Below, one piece after another: positions 1 to 5,768 of a DNA stretch of 8,207 nt. Origin of the DNA: Spartobacteria bacterium (lineage in GTDB: Bacteria > Verrucomicrobiota > Verrucomicrobiia > Chthoniobacterales > UBA10450). Numbering within the stretch: position 1 is the first letter of the stretch; every line of letters starts with the position of its first letter. Both the position numbers and the translations under genes were made by a program. The notes beneath the pieces are model-generated. The model was not told where the DNA came from. It searched no databases and worked only from the letters and a program-made list of their open reading frames with translations. The stretch lies in assembly GCA_003445855.1 (NCBI GenBank), contig DMCG01000098.1, positions 1-8,207 on the forward strand, written 5' to 3'.

Positions 1-582
1 GGTTATCGGAAAGCGTTGCGCCTGATGCGGCTGGCCGAAAAATTCGGCATGCCCGTGATATCGTTGATCGATACGCCGGGCGCATTTCCCGGGATCGGTT
101 CCGAAGAACGCCACATTTCGGAAGCGATTGCGGTAAATCTGCGCGAAATGATGAGCCTGCGCGTGCCAATTATCGCTGCTGTGATCGGCGAAGGCGGCTC
201 GGGTGGCGCGCTCGGCATTGGTGTTGCGGATCGCGTATTGATCTTTGAGAACGCATACTATTCGGTCATCAGTCCGGAAGCATGCTCGGCCATTCTGTGG
301 CGGGATCGGCGTCACGCTCCGGAGGCCGCGGAGGCGCTGAAACTGACCGGGCAGGATTTGCTGAAACTCGGAGTTGTCGATGAAATCGTTCCAGAACCGG
401 AGGGCGGCGCGCACCGCGATTATGATTTATCGGCAGCAAATCTTGGCACTGCGTTGCGCCAAAACTTGCAGCGCGTCGTGGAAACGCCTATCGCAGAACT
501 GTTGAAGAAGCGCTACAAAAAATTCCGCGCGCTCGGCAATTTCGCTGAGGGAAAAAACACAGTCCCATCCTCGCGTTCTTAA
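1..582 (+). CDS. accA: Acetyl-CoA carboxylase carboxyltransferase, alpha subunit (5' end outside window)
   Basis: AccA pairs with AccD to form the carboxyltransferase that moves CO2 from carboxybiotin on AccB to acetyl-CoA, giving malonyl-CoA for fatty-acid synthesis in the cytoplasm. The frame is open from base 1 and begins GYRKALRLM, a conserved AccA segment, so the true start lies upstream. The 193 visible residues hold the landmarks of the family in order: IDTPGAFPG (about 23-31), [12 protein letters not shown] (63-74, the glycine-rich oxyanion and acyl-CoA region of the crotonase-like fold), [13 protein letters not shown] (about 88-100) and a late EPEGGAHRD. This is roughly the last 60% of a protein that is about 320 residues in E. 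coli. The C-terminal tail is a little longer and more basic than in E. coli. The TAA stop is followed after 2 nt by the next gene, suggesting co-transcription. Identification is firm. Confidence 0.97.
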   Translation, partial: GYRKALRLMRLAEKFGMPVISLIDTPGAFPGIGSEERHISEAIAVNLREMMSLRVPIIAAVIGEGGSGGALGIGVADRVLIFENAYYSVISPEACSAILWRDRRHAPEAAEALKLTGQDLLKLGVVDEIVPEPEGGAHRDYDLSAANLGTALRQNLQRVVETPIAELLKKRYKKFRALGNFAEGKNTVPSSRS

Positions 583-584
583 CC

Positions 585-1382
585 GTGTCTCGAGGCAGTT
601 TTTGTCGATTGATCTGTCTCGCCTGGTTCGGCGTGTTCTTTGCGCTTCCGGTTGGTAATGCGATCACGGCAGATTTTCGCCATAGTCGCGACACCTTCGC
701 TTTCGTAAACGCTACCGTGTTCAAATATCGCGCAGGTCATCCATATCTCCGACCAAGATCGACAAGTAAAGATCCGGCGAATGAATATAACCGCCGCTGC
801 TTCGTCATGACGCGCGCGGCGATGCAATTTTACAAATTCGCCCGCTTCGATCCGCGGAGCACTCCGCTCGACGACCGCGCGCTGGCCGCTCGCATTCGCG
901 CTGTCACGCGCCGAGCGCCCTGGCATGAATCATTGCCGCAAAATCACCGTGTCGTTTTCCCCGGTTACGCCAATCTGCGCGAAATGAGCAAGGCGCGCGC
1001 GCACGTCTTGCAGAAGAACATCGGGCTCGGATGGCCGACTTATCTCCGGCTGGGCAACTTCCGCATGTTCTACAAACACGATCTGAAATATCAGGAAAAA
1101 ACTTACGCGAACCTCGATGCTGCCCTCGCCCGCGGCGATTTGTTCGTTGGTTATCTCTCCACCTATCCGAGCCTGGCAATCAATCACTCCATCCTGGTTT
1201 ACGCGCGAAAAACTGCTTCTTCGGAAAACGAACATTACCTCGTTTACGATCCGAACCACGCCGAAGCGCCGCGCGAGCTAACTTGGTCGCCCCGGGAGCA
1301 TGCGTTTTCTTACCAGAAAGACTCGGACTTTATCGGCGGCTTCGTTCGCATTTATCAAGTTTACGGCAAGTGGTTGCAATGA
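585..1382 (+). CDS. Exported protein of unknown function, possible papain/C39-like cysteine peptidase fold
   Basis: I do not recognise a named family. The GTG start lies 2 nt after the accA stop and has no clear Shine-Dalgarno sequence. The 265-residue product begins with a short basic stretch, then a hydrophobic core (about 9-23, LICLAWFGVFFALPVG) and a plausible signal-peptidase site after GNA (about 26), so export is likely. The mature part has a cysteine at the head of a predicted helix (C72 in NRRCFVMTRAAMQF), then a late NHSILVYA segment (H201) and HYLVYDPNHAEAP (D222, N224). That Cys...His...Asp/Asn order and spacing resembles papain-like/C39-like peptidases, where His and Asn/Asp sit on consecutive strands. 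This is an analogy from residue order only, and activity is unproven. The tight spacing with accA suggests one transcript but gives no functional link. Confidence applies to the gene being real. Confidence 0.8.
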   Translation: MSRGSFCRLICLAWFGVFFALPVGNAITADFRHSRDTFAFVNATVFKYRAGHPYLRPRSTSKDPANEYNRRCFVMTRAAMQFYKFARFDPRSTPLDDRALAARIRAVTRRAPWHESLPQNHRVVFPGYANLREMSKARAHVLQKNIGLGWPTYLRLGNFRMFYKHDLKYQEKTYANLDAALARGDLFVGYLSTYPSLAINHSILVYARKTASSENEHYLVYDPNHAEAPRELTWSPREHAFSYQKDSDFIGGFVRIYQVYGKWLQ

Positions 1383-1418
1383 TTGTCCACTACGATTCTT
1401 GAGATAAGAATACGAAAA

Positions 1419-1529
1419 ATGCTAAACAATCCAAAATCCGCACCCACCCCACCGCCACCCGCGCCGCCGCCCAAGCCCATACCGGAACCTCTACCTCCAA
1501 ATCCGCCGGAGCCTCCCATCGGCAGGTAA
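1419..1529 (+). other. Proline-rich 36-codon reading frame in a low-complexity tract (doubtful gene)
   Basis: An ATG opens a 36-codon frame in which 18 residues are proline (for example TPPPPAPPPKPIPEPLPP), ending TAA. It overlaps the last part of the convergent esterase gene. The same DNA read on the minus strand gives a glycine-rich run (MGGSGGFGGRGSGMGLGGGAG) in a frame different from the esterase. So the tract could be a tiny proline-rich peptide, a lost glycine-rich C-terminal tail of a minus-strand protein, or simple GC-skewed low-complexity DNA. A 6-bp hairpin (ATTCTT, 5-nt loop, AAGAAT, 1395-1411) lies just upstream. It has no T-tract, so it is weak as a terminator. No good ribosome binding site is visible. 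Confidence 0.25.
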
Positions 1530-2417
1530 TCGCATTTGCCGCTCTGTCGTTATCGAATAATTCGCGATTGGTGCCTGCGCCGGAAACAAAAACCGCAACG
1601 CTGGATCGACACGCGTGGCCCAGGCAGCCTCGCTGTGATCGGCGCCCCCAATCTCCACATATTGAAGATCGTCGTAAAGTTTCCAGCCTTTCTCGGCGAG
1701 ACGACTGCCTAACTCCCGCGCTTGTTCCCAACCGGGCTCGTTTGTTCCGGTATCGAGCCAGATTTTCAACGGCGGCTTTTGTTCGATTAAATCAACCAGT
1801 CGATAGATCGCAAAATCGTCCCACCAGATCGACGGCGACATGACGACAAGCCGGGTGAAGGCGTGCGGAAACAAAATTCCGATCGCGAGCGTGACCAGGC
1901 CGCCTAGCGACGATCCGCCCAAGCCGGTAAATTCCGCTTCGCGTTTCGTGCGATACTTCTTGTCGATGTACGGTTTGAGTTCCTCGATTAAAAATTGCCC
2001 ATATTGACGCGCCAGCCCGCGGCTGCGCTTCTTTCGTTTCGCCTTGGCGTCAATGACACCGCCCGTCGGCGCATATTCGTGAATCCTATCCTCTCCCATA
2101 TTTGCAATCGCCACGATAATGAGCGGCTCGATCAACTTTTCTCGAATCAGTCGCTCCGCCGTTTCATCCACACCCCATTCGACACCGGAGAACGAAGTAG
2201 CGGCATCGAAAACGTTCTGGCCGTCGTGCAAATACAGAACCGAATATCGCTGGCGGGAAAAGCGCCGGTAGCCCGGCGGAAGGTAAACAAGCACGTCGCG
2301 CCGGTTGCCGAGAACCTTCGACGGAAACCCGCGATGTCGTTTGATGTTTCCCGTGAGCGTGTGTTTGGCCATTCCAAAAACAGACGCATCGCTGAACATG
2401 TCGATCTTGTCCAACAT
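1491..2417 (-). CDS. Alpha/beta-hydrolase, putative esterase (PF00756, Fes/esterase-D-like)
   Basis: This is a serine hydrolase of the enterochelin-esterase/esterase-D superfamily, probably cytoplasmic because no signal peptide is seen. The substrate cannot be told. From the ATG at 2417 it has 308 residues. An early strand segment, RRDVLVYLPPGY, is followed by SVLYLHDGQNVFD, typical of these enzymes. The nucleophile elbow GGSSLGG gives Ser170, WLDTGTNE carries the likely acid (Asp222), and GADHSEAAW carries His261. The frame is open further upstream to a TTG at 2486, but those extra 23 codons run into an intergenic inverted repeat, so I reject them. Other in-frame ATGs at 2399 and 2372 are possible, since none has a strong Shine-Dalgarno sequence. 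About 25 residues after the conserved domain look unrelated and end in the low-complexity tract. It is divergent from another esterase gene at 2523. Confidence 0.88.
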   Translation of the reverse strand: MLDKIDMFSDASVFGMAKHTLTGNIKRHRGFPSKVLGNRRDVLVYLPPGYRRFSRQRYSVLYLHDGQNVFDAATSFSGVEWGVDETAERLIREKLIEPLIIVAIANMGEDRIHEYAPTGGVIDAKAKRKKRSRGLARQYGQFLIEELKPYIDKKYRTKREAEFTGLGGSSLGGLVTLAIGILFPHAFTRLVVMSPSIWWDDFAIYRLVDLIEQKPPLKIWLDTGTNEPGWEQARELGSRLAEKGWKLYDDLQYVEIGGADHSEAAWATRVDPALRFLFPAQAPIANYSITTERQMRLPADGRLRRIWR

Positions 2418-2425
2418 CTGCGTTT

Positions 2426-2518
2426 GGTAGGGACGCACCTCCGCGGGCGTCCGTCGATTTCTCTTGTGTAGAGTTAACTCGCGCAATAAGTCGGACGGCT
2501 CGGAGATCCGTCCCTACC
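2426..2518. repeat. Imperfect inverted repeat filling the divergent esterase intergenic region
   Basis: The left arm GGTAGGGACGCACCTCCG (from 2426) is mirrored by a right arm ending CGGAGATCCGTCCCTACC (to 2518). Both arms also contain a CGTCCG-type core (about 2448-2454 and the complement at 2492-2497). The loop of roughly 25-30 bp is AT-richer. I remember TAGGGACGGATCTCCGAGCCGTCCG-like elements as a dispersed repeat in Verrucomicrobiota, which suggests a REP/MITE-like element and not a gene-specific operator. The right arm ends only 4 nt before the start codon at 2523, so it forms the leader of that gene. The left arm, if translated on minus, creates a false N-terminal extension of the other esterase. 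Confidence 0.75.
2471..2480. promoter_or_regulatory. Perfect 10-bp palindrome in the loop of the divergent inverted repeat
   Basis: GAGTTAACTC is a perfect palindrome near the centre of the region between the two divergent esterase genes. The flanking bases do not extend the symmetry. It could be a small operator half-site pair or simply chance. No convincing -35/-10 pair could be assigned around it. Confidence 0.25.
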
Positions 2519-2522
2519 TGAA

Positions 2523-3233
2523 ATGAAAGAACGCTACATTAAATGGTACACGCCTTATCTGAGCCGCGAGTTTGAGATGCTCGCATTCGGTGACGGCGGC
2601 GGCCTGCCCCTCATCCTGTTTCCGACCTCGTTCGGTAGTTATTACCAGACTAAGGACTTCGGCCTCGTTGGCGCGGTCGCTGGATATGTCGATGCCGGCA
2701 AGGTTACGGTTTATTGCCCGGACGCGATCGATCTCGAAAGTTTTTACAACAAAGCGATTCACCCTGCCGACCGCATGCGTACGCATAACGCCTACGAAAA
2801 TGTGATCGTGCATGACGTGTTCGGTCTCGCGCGGCGAGAATGCTCATCTCATCGCGTCGCGGTCTGCGGTGCCAGCCTCGGCGCGTATCACGCGGCCAAC
2901 ATCGCCTTCCGGCATCCTGACTTGGTGAGCCATCTCTTCAGCTTGAGCGGCTCGTTCGACATCAGCTCATTTTTCGACGGCTATTACGACGACAACATTT
3001 ATTTCAACAGCCCGTTTCATTATCTGCCGAACACGACCGACCCGTGGAAATATAATCACATGGGCATCATCATCGGCACGGGAGAATGGGACAACACGCG
3101 TCACGAATCGCTTCGGCTCTCAGAGATTCTGAATTCAAAAGGCGTCCGCCATTTTCTCGATGACGGAAAATGGCGCGGCCACGATTGGAATTATTGGCGC
3201 GACATGCTGCCGTATTATTTATCGATTTTGTGA
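2523..3233 (+). CDS. Alpha/beta-hydrolase, putative esterase (COG4947-like)
   Basis: A compact 236-residue serine hydrolase of the esterase superfamily, without signal peptide. It resembles the uncharacterised COG4947 esterase group (assignment from memory). The nucleophile elbow CGASLGAYHAAN gives Ser118. GTGEWDNTR gives a likely acid, Asp190, and GKWRGHDWNYW gives His220, in the correct order and spacing for a catalytic triad. The N-terminal PLILFPTSFGSYYQ segment fits the strand and oxyanion-hole region. The ATG lies 4 nt after the right arm of the intergenic inverted repeat and has no Shine-Dalgarno sequence. It is the first gene of a same-strand row with an ATP-grasp ligase and a GCS2-type ligase. 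In that setting it could hydrolyse, trim or transfer an amide or ester intermediate, but that is inference. It is clearly a different subgroup from the divergent esterase at 1491-2417. Confidence 0.88.
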   Translation: MKERYIKWYTPYLSREFEMLAFGDGGGLPLILFPTSFGSYYQTKDFGLVGAVAGYVDAGKVTVYCPDAIDLESFYNKAIHPADRMRTHNAYENVIVHDVFGLARRECSSHRVAVCGASLGAYHAANIAFRHPDLVSHLFSLSGSFDISSFFDGYYDDNIYFNSPFHYLPNTTDPWKYNHMGIIIGTGEWDNTRHESLRLSEILNSKGVRHFLDDGKWRGHDWNYWRDMLPYYLSIL

Positions 3234-3244
3234 AAGATTTATTC

Positions 3245-3331
3245 GTCCACAGATTTCGCAGATTTACGCAGACTAGGAAAACGAGAATCTCTCTCTCTGA
3301 AAATCGGCGTAAATCTGCGTAATCTGCGGAC
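3245..3331. repeat. CGCAGATT-type long hairpin repeat, copy A
   Basis: The left arm GTCCACAGATTTCGCAGATT continues as TACGCAGA. It is mirrored by a right arm TCTGCGTAATCTGCGGAC, preceded by GGCGTAAA. About 30 bp per arm pair with only a few mismatches, around a purine/pyrimidine-rich loop of roughly 25 bp. Each arm is itself built from a 9-10-bp unit (CGCAGATTN). The element fills most of the gap between the esterase and ATP-grasp genes and is a relative of the element at 4312-4408. No T-tract follows, so it is not a standard terminator, but transcription through it would give a strong hairpin between two cistrons. Confidence 0.85.
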
Positions 3332-3340
3332 AACATCTTT

Positions 3341-4306
3341 ATGAAGAAAATCGGGATCCTTTTCGGACAGGAACAGAGTTTCCCGCCGGCGTTTGTCGAG
3401 CGGGTGAATCAAAAAACCGGCGGCAAAGACATCGTCACCGAATTCGTCAAGATCGACAAGGTGGTCCAGGGCGAGCCGTGTGGCTACGATGTGGTGATCG
3501 ATCGCATCTCGCAGGACGTGCCGTTTTATCGTGCCTGGCTCAAGAACGCCGCGCTCACCGGCACCGCGGTGGTGAACAATCCGTTTTGGTGGAGTGCCGA
3601 CGAAAAGTTTTTCAACAATGCGCTTGCCACCAAGATCGGGGTGGCCGTTCCGCGCACCGTGCTTCTGCCATCGAACCAACCGCCGCCCGATACGAACGAC
3701 AATTCATTTCGCAATCTCGCCTACCCGCTGAATTGGGAAAAGATTTTCAACTACGTTGGCTGGCCCGCGTTCTTTAAACCATTCGCGGGCGGCGGTTGGA
3801 AAAACGTTTACCGGCTGCATAACGCGGACGAATTTTTCCGCGCTTACAACGAGACCGGCCAGCTCGTCATGATGTTGCAGGAGGAAGTGAAGTTCGACAT
3901 GTACTTCCGCTGTTACTCCATCGATCAACGCCATGTGCGCGTCATGCCGTACGACCCGCGGCATCCGTATCATTTGCGCTATCAAACCGAGTGGCAGGCG
4001 CCACCGGAAGTTTTGCCGAAAATCGAGCAAGGCGTCCTCACGCTGAATCAGTACCTCGGCTACGACTTAAATACGGTCGAGTTCGCGATCCGCGACGGCG
4101 TGCCGGTGGCGATCGATTTCTGCAATCCCGCACCTGACGCGGAAGCGGCGAACGTCGGCCAGGCAAGCTTTGAGTGGGTGGTGGAGGCCGTTTCGGAAAT
4201 GGCGATCCGTAAAGCGCGCGAGCACAAACCCGACCGCGACAATTTGAGCTGGGGTAAATTCATCCAAGCGGCGGTGACGCAGCGCTCGTTAGGCGACCTG
4301 GCCTAA
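3341..4306 (+). CDS. ATP-grasp ligase, substrate unknown
   Basis: ATP-grasp enzymes activate a carboxylate as acyl-phosphate with ATP and join it to an amine or thiol. This 321-residue protein starts MKKIGILFGQEQSFPPAF, a pre-ATP-grasp strand. NNPFWWSADEKFFNNALATK (80-99) then GVAVPRTVLLP forms the linker seen in this superfamily. FFKPFAGGGWKNVYRL (144-159) supplies the ATP-binding lysine (Lys146) and the glycine loop. MLQEEVKFDMYFRCYSID (178-195) has the hinge acids and an arginine. TVEFAIRDGVPVAIDFCNPAPD (245-266) gives the metal ligands (Glu247, Asp259, Asn262). All expected residues are present, so it should be active. No signal peptide is seen. The start is 10 nt after a hairpin repeat, with no Shine-Dalgarno sequence. 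It lies between an esterase and a GCS2-type ligase, which suggests stepwise building of an amide-linked compound. The family is clear; the substrates are not. Confidence 0.9.
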   Translation: MKKIGILFGQEQSFPPAFVERVNQKTGGKDIVTEFVKIDKVVQGEPCGYDVVIDRISQDVPFYRAWLKNAALTGTAVVNNPFWWSADEKFFNNALATKIGVAVPRTVLLPSNQPPPDTNDNSFRNLAYPLNWEKIFNYVGWPAFFKPFAGGGWKNVYRLHNADEFFRAYNETGQLVMMLQEEVKFDMYFRCYSIDQRHVRVMPYDPRHPYHLRYQTEWQAPPEVLPKIEQGVLTLNQYLGYDLNTVEFAIRDGVPVAIDFCNPAPDAEAANVGQASFEWVVEAVSEMAIRKAREHKPDRDNLSWGKFIQAAVTQRSLGDLA

Positions 4307-4311
4307 GATCG

Positions 4312-4408
4312 ACATCCACAGATTACGCAGATTCTCGCAGATTACAGAAGCAGAGGGGTCCTTCTGCTTTGGAAATAATCTGTGTAAATCTGCGAAATCT
4401 GCGGATGT
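4312..4408. repeat. CGCAGATT-type long hairpin repeat, copy B
   Basis: The left arm ACATCCACAGATTACGCAGA (from 4312) pairs with a right arm AAATCTGCGAAATCTGCGGA followed by TGT (to 4408). An inner stem AAGCAGA/TCTGCTT with an 8-nt loop sits at the centre, so nearly all of the 97 bp can fold as one rod. It has the same orientation as copy A: both have CCACAGATT on the left and AATCTGCGG on the right. It occupies the gap between the ATP-grasp and YbdK-type genes. The inner loop differs from copy A while the arms are conserved, as expected for a mobile or structure-selected element. Confidence 0.85.
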
Positions 4409-4423
4409 TTTCCTTCCGCTTAA

Positions 4424-5539
4424 ATGAAGAAAGACCACACTTACACTCTCGGCATCGAAGAGGAATTCGCGATTGTCGATCCGGAGACGCGCGAGCTTCG
4501 GTCGCATATTCAGGAAATTCTTGAGGGCGGCAAAGTCACGCTCAAGGAGCAGATCAAACCGGAGATGCATCAATCCGTGGTCGAGATCGGGACGGAAATC
4601 TGCCAGTCGATCGGCGATGCGCGCACGCACGTGGTCGAATTGCGGAGCAAACTCGCTGAGCTTGCCGGCCGCAGCGGATTGAAAATAGCGTCGGTCGGCA
4701 CGCATCCTTTTTCGCACTGGCGCGATCAGCTCATCACCGAGGGCGAGCGTTACAAAGAGATCGTGAAGGACATGCAGCAACTCGCGCGCGCGAATCTAAT
4801 CTTTGGATTGCACGTGCACGTCGGAATTCCGAACCGTGAGTCGGCGATTCACGTGATGAACCAGGCGCGTTATTTCATGCCGCACATTTACGCGCTCTCG
4901 GTCAACTCGCCGTTTTGGGTTGGGCAGGACACGGGATTAAAAGGTTATCGCTTGAAAGTGTTCGAGCGGTTTCCGCGCACCGGCATTCCCGACGCGTTCG
5001 AATCGCTCTCCGAGTACGAAGATTATTGCAAGCTGCTCGTCAAGACCGGTTGCATCGACAACGCCAAAAAAATTTGGTGGGACATTCGGCTGCACCCGTT
5101 TTTCGACACGCTCGAGATGCGCGTGTGCGACGCGCAATCGCGCGTGGACGACACGCTCGCCATCGCCGCGCTCATCCAGGCCGTTGTCGCAAAGCTCTAC
5201 AAGTTGCTGCGCCAAAACATGACCTTCCGTGTTTATCGCCGCCGGCTGCTAGATGAGAATCGCTGGCGCGCCACGCGCTACGGCATCGACGGCAAGCTGA
5301 TCGACTTCGGCCGTGAAGCCGAAGTCGAGACGCGCAGTCTTTTAAATGAACTGCTCGAATTCGTTTCGACTGAAGTTGATGAACTGGGCAGCAGAAAAGA
5401 AATGGCGCACATCGAACGGATCATGCGTGAAGGCACGGGCGCGGATCGACAGCTCGCCGTGTTCGAGCGCACGGACGACATGAAAGCGGTCGTCGATCAA
5501 ATCGTGGATGAAACCTACGAGGGTTTGAGCGTTGCATAG
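4424..5539 (+). CDS. GCS2/YbdK-family carboxylate-amine ligase, copy 1 (complete)
   Basis: This is a member of the COG2170 glutamate-cysteine ligase 2 family. Its E. coli relative YbdK has weak gamma-glutamylcysteine ligase activity in vitro, and the physiological substrate is generally unknown. At 371 residues it is the normal full length. Visible signatures are GIEEEF (10-15, metal/ATP site), KPEMHQSVVEIGTE (45-58), LHVHVGIPN (129-137), WWDIRLHPFFDTLEMRVCD (218-236) and ENRWRATRYG (278-287). No signal peptide or membrane span is seen, so it should be cytoplasmic. The ATG lies 15 nt after hairpin repeat copy B. It is the third gene of the row esterase, ATP-grasp, YbdK. A broken second copy starts 4 nt after its stop, and a third copy starts at 7964, showing an expanded tandem array. 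The family is secure. True glutathione synthesis is not implied. Confidence 0.95.
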   Translation: MKKDHTYTLGIEEEFAIVDPETRELRSHIQEILEGGKVTLKEQIKPEMHQSVVEIGTEICQSIGDARTHVVELRSKLAELAGRSGLKIASVGTHPFSHWRDQLITEGERYKEIVKDMQQLARANLIFGLHVHVGIPNRESAIHVMNQARYFMPHIYALSVNSPFWVGQDTGLKGYRLKVFERFPRTGIPDAFESLSEYEDYCKLLVKTGCIDNAKKIWWDIRLHPFFDTLEMRVCDAQSRVDDTLAIAALIQAVVAKLYKLLRQNMTFRVYRRRLLDENRWRATRYGIDGKLIDFGREAEVETRSLLNELLEFVSTEVDELGSRKEMAHIERIMREGTGADRQLAVFERTDDMKAVVDQIVDETYEGLSVA

Positions 5540-5543
5540 GCAA

Positions 5544-5764
5544 ATGAAAACCACGTCTTCACTCTTGGCATCGAGGAGGAATTTCAAATTATCGATCCGG
5601 AGACGCGCGAGCTTCGTTCGCACATTCAAGAGATCCTGGCCGACGGAAAAATGTTCCTAAAAGAGCACGTCAAGCCGGAGATGCACCAATCGGTCGTCGA
5701 ATTGGGGACGGAAATTTGCAGCGACACGGGTTGCGCCCGCCAGCAGGTGATTGAGCTTCGCAGC
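5544..5764 (+). pseudogene. Truncated, frameshifted GCS2/YbdK copy 2
   Basis: An ATG 4 nt after the stop of copy 1 is followed by AAA and then a 1-nt deletion: ATGAAAACCACG here against GTGAAAGACCACG in the third copy. From codon 3 the homology therefore runs in another frame, where it reads HVFTLGIEEEF, then PEMHQSVVELGTEIC and QQVIELRS. From the ATG itself translation stops after about 33 codons. At 5764, after CGCAGC, similarity to the other copies ends abruptly and the tail of the oppositely oriented metal ATPase begins. Only about 72 of some 370 codons remain, lacking the HVHVGI and WWDIRLHPFF motifs, so no enzyme can be made. Over 5551-5764 it matches 7972-8185 without gaps, with 18 differences by hand count. 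At least 13 of the 16 changed codons are synonymous, so it was a working gene before it was broken. Confidence 0.9.
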
Positions 5765-5768
5765 TGGT

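Noticed and set aside
1995..2471. Plus-strand frame of 158 codons opposite the esterase
   Set aside because: Antisense shadow of a gene with an intact catalytic triad; composition shows no protein-like pattern.
2418..2486. TTG start at 2486 for the minus-strand esterase
   Set aside because: The added residues are translated from the left arm and loop of the intergenic inverted repeat, and no ribosome binding site is seen.
3070..3336. Minus-strand frame of 88 codons across hairpin repeat copy A
   Set aside because: It starts in the repeat, whose translation gives SADYADLRR- and NLRNLW-like strings, and then runs antisense through the esterase 3' end. Such products are typical spurious calls over this repeat.
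3245..4408. CGCAGATT repeats as a CRISPR array
   Set aside because: Only two palindromic elements about 1 kb apart, separated by a gene; there is no regular repeat-spacer pattern and no cas gene.
4289..4780. Minus-strand frame of 163 codons across copy B and the start of YbdK copy 1
   Set aside because: It is antisense to a well-supported gene and includes translated repeat; no family features are visible.
4424..5539. Calling copy 1 a true gshA/EgtA glutamate-cysteine ligase
   Set aside because: COG2170 members only weakly show this activity and the neighbouring ATP-grasp is not recognisably glutathione synthetase, so a specific gene symbol would overclaim.
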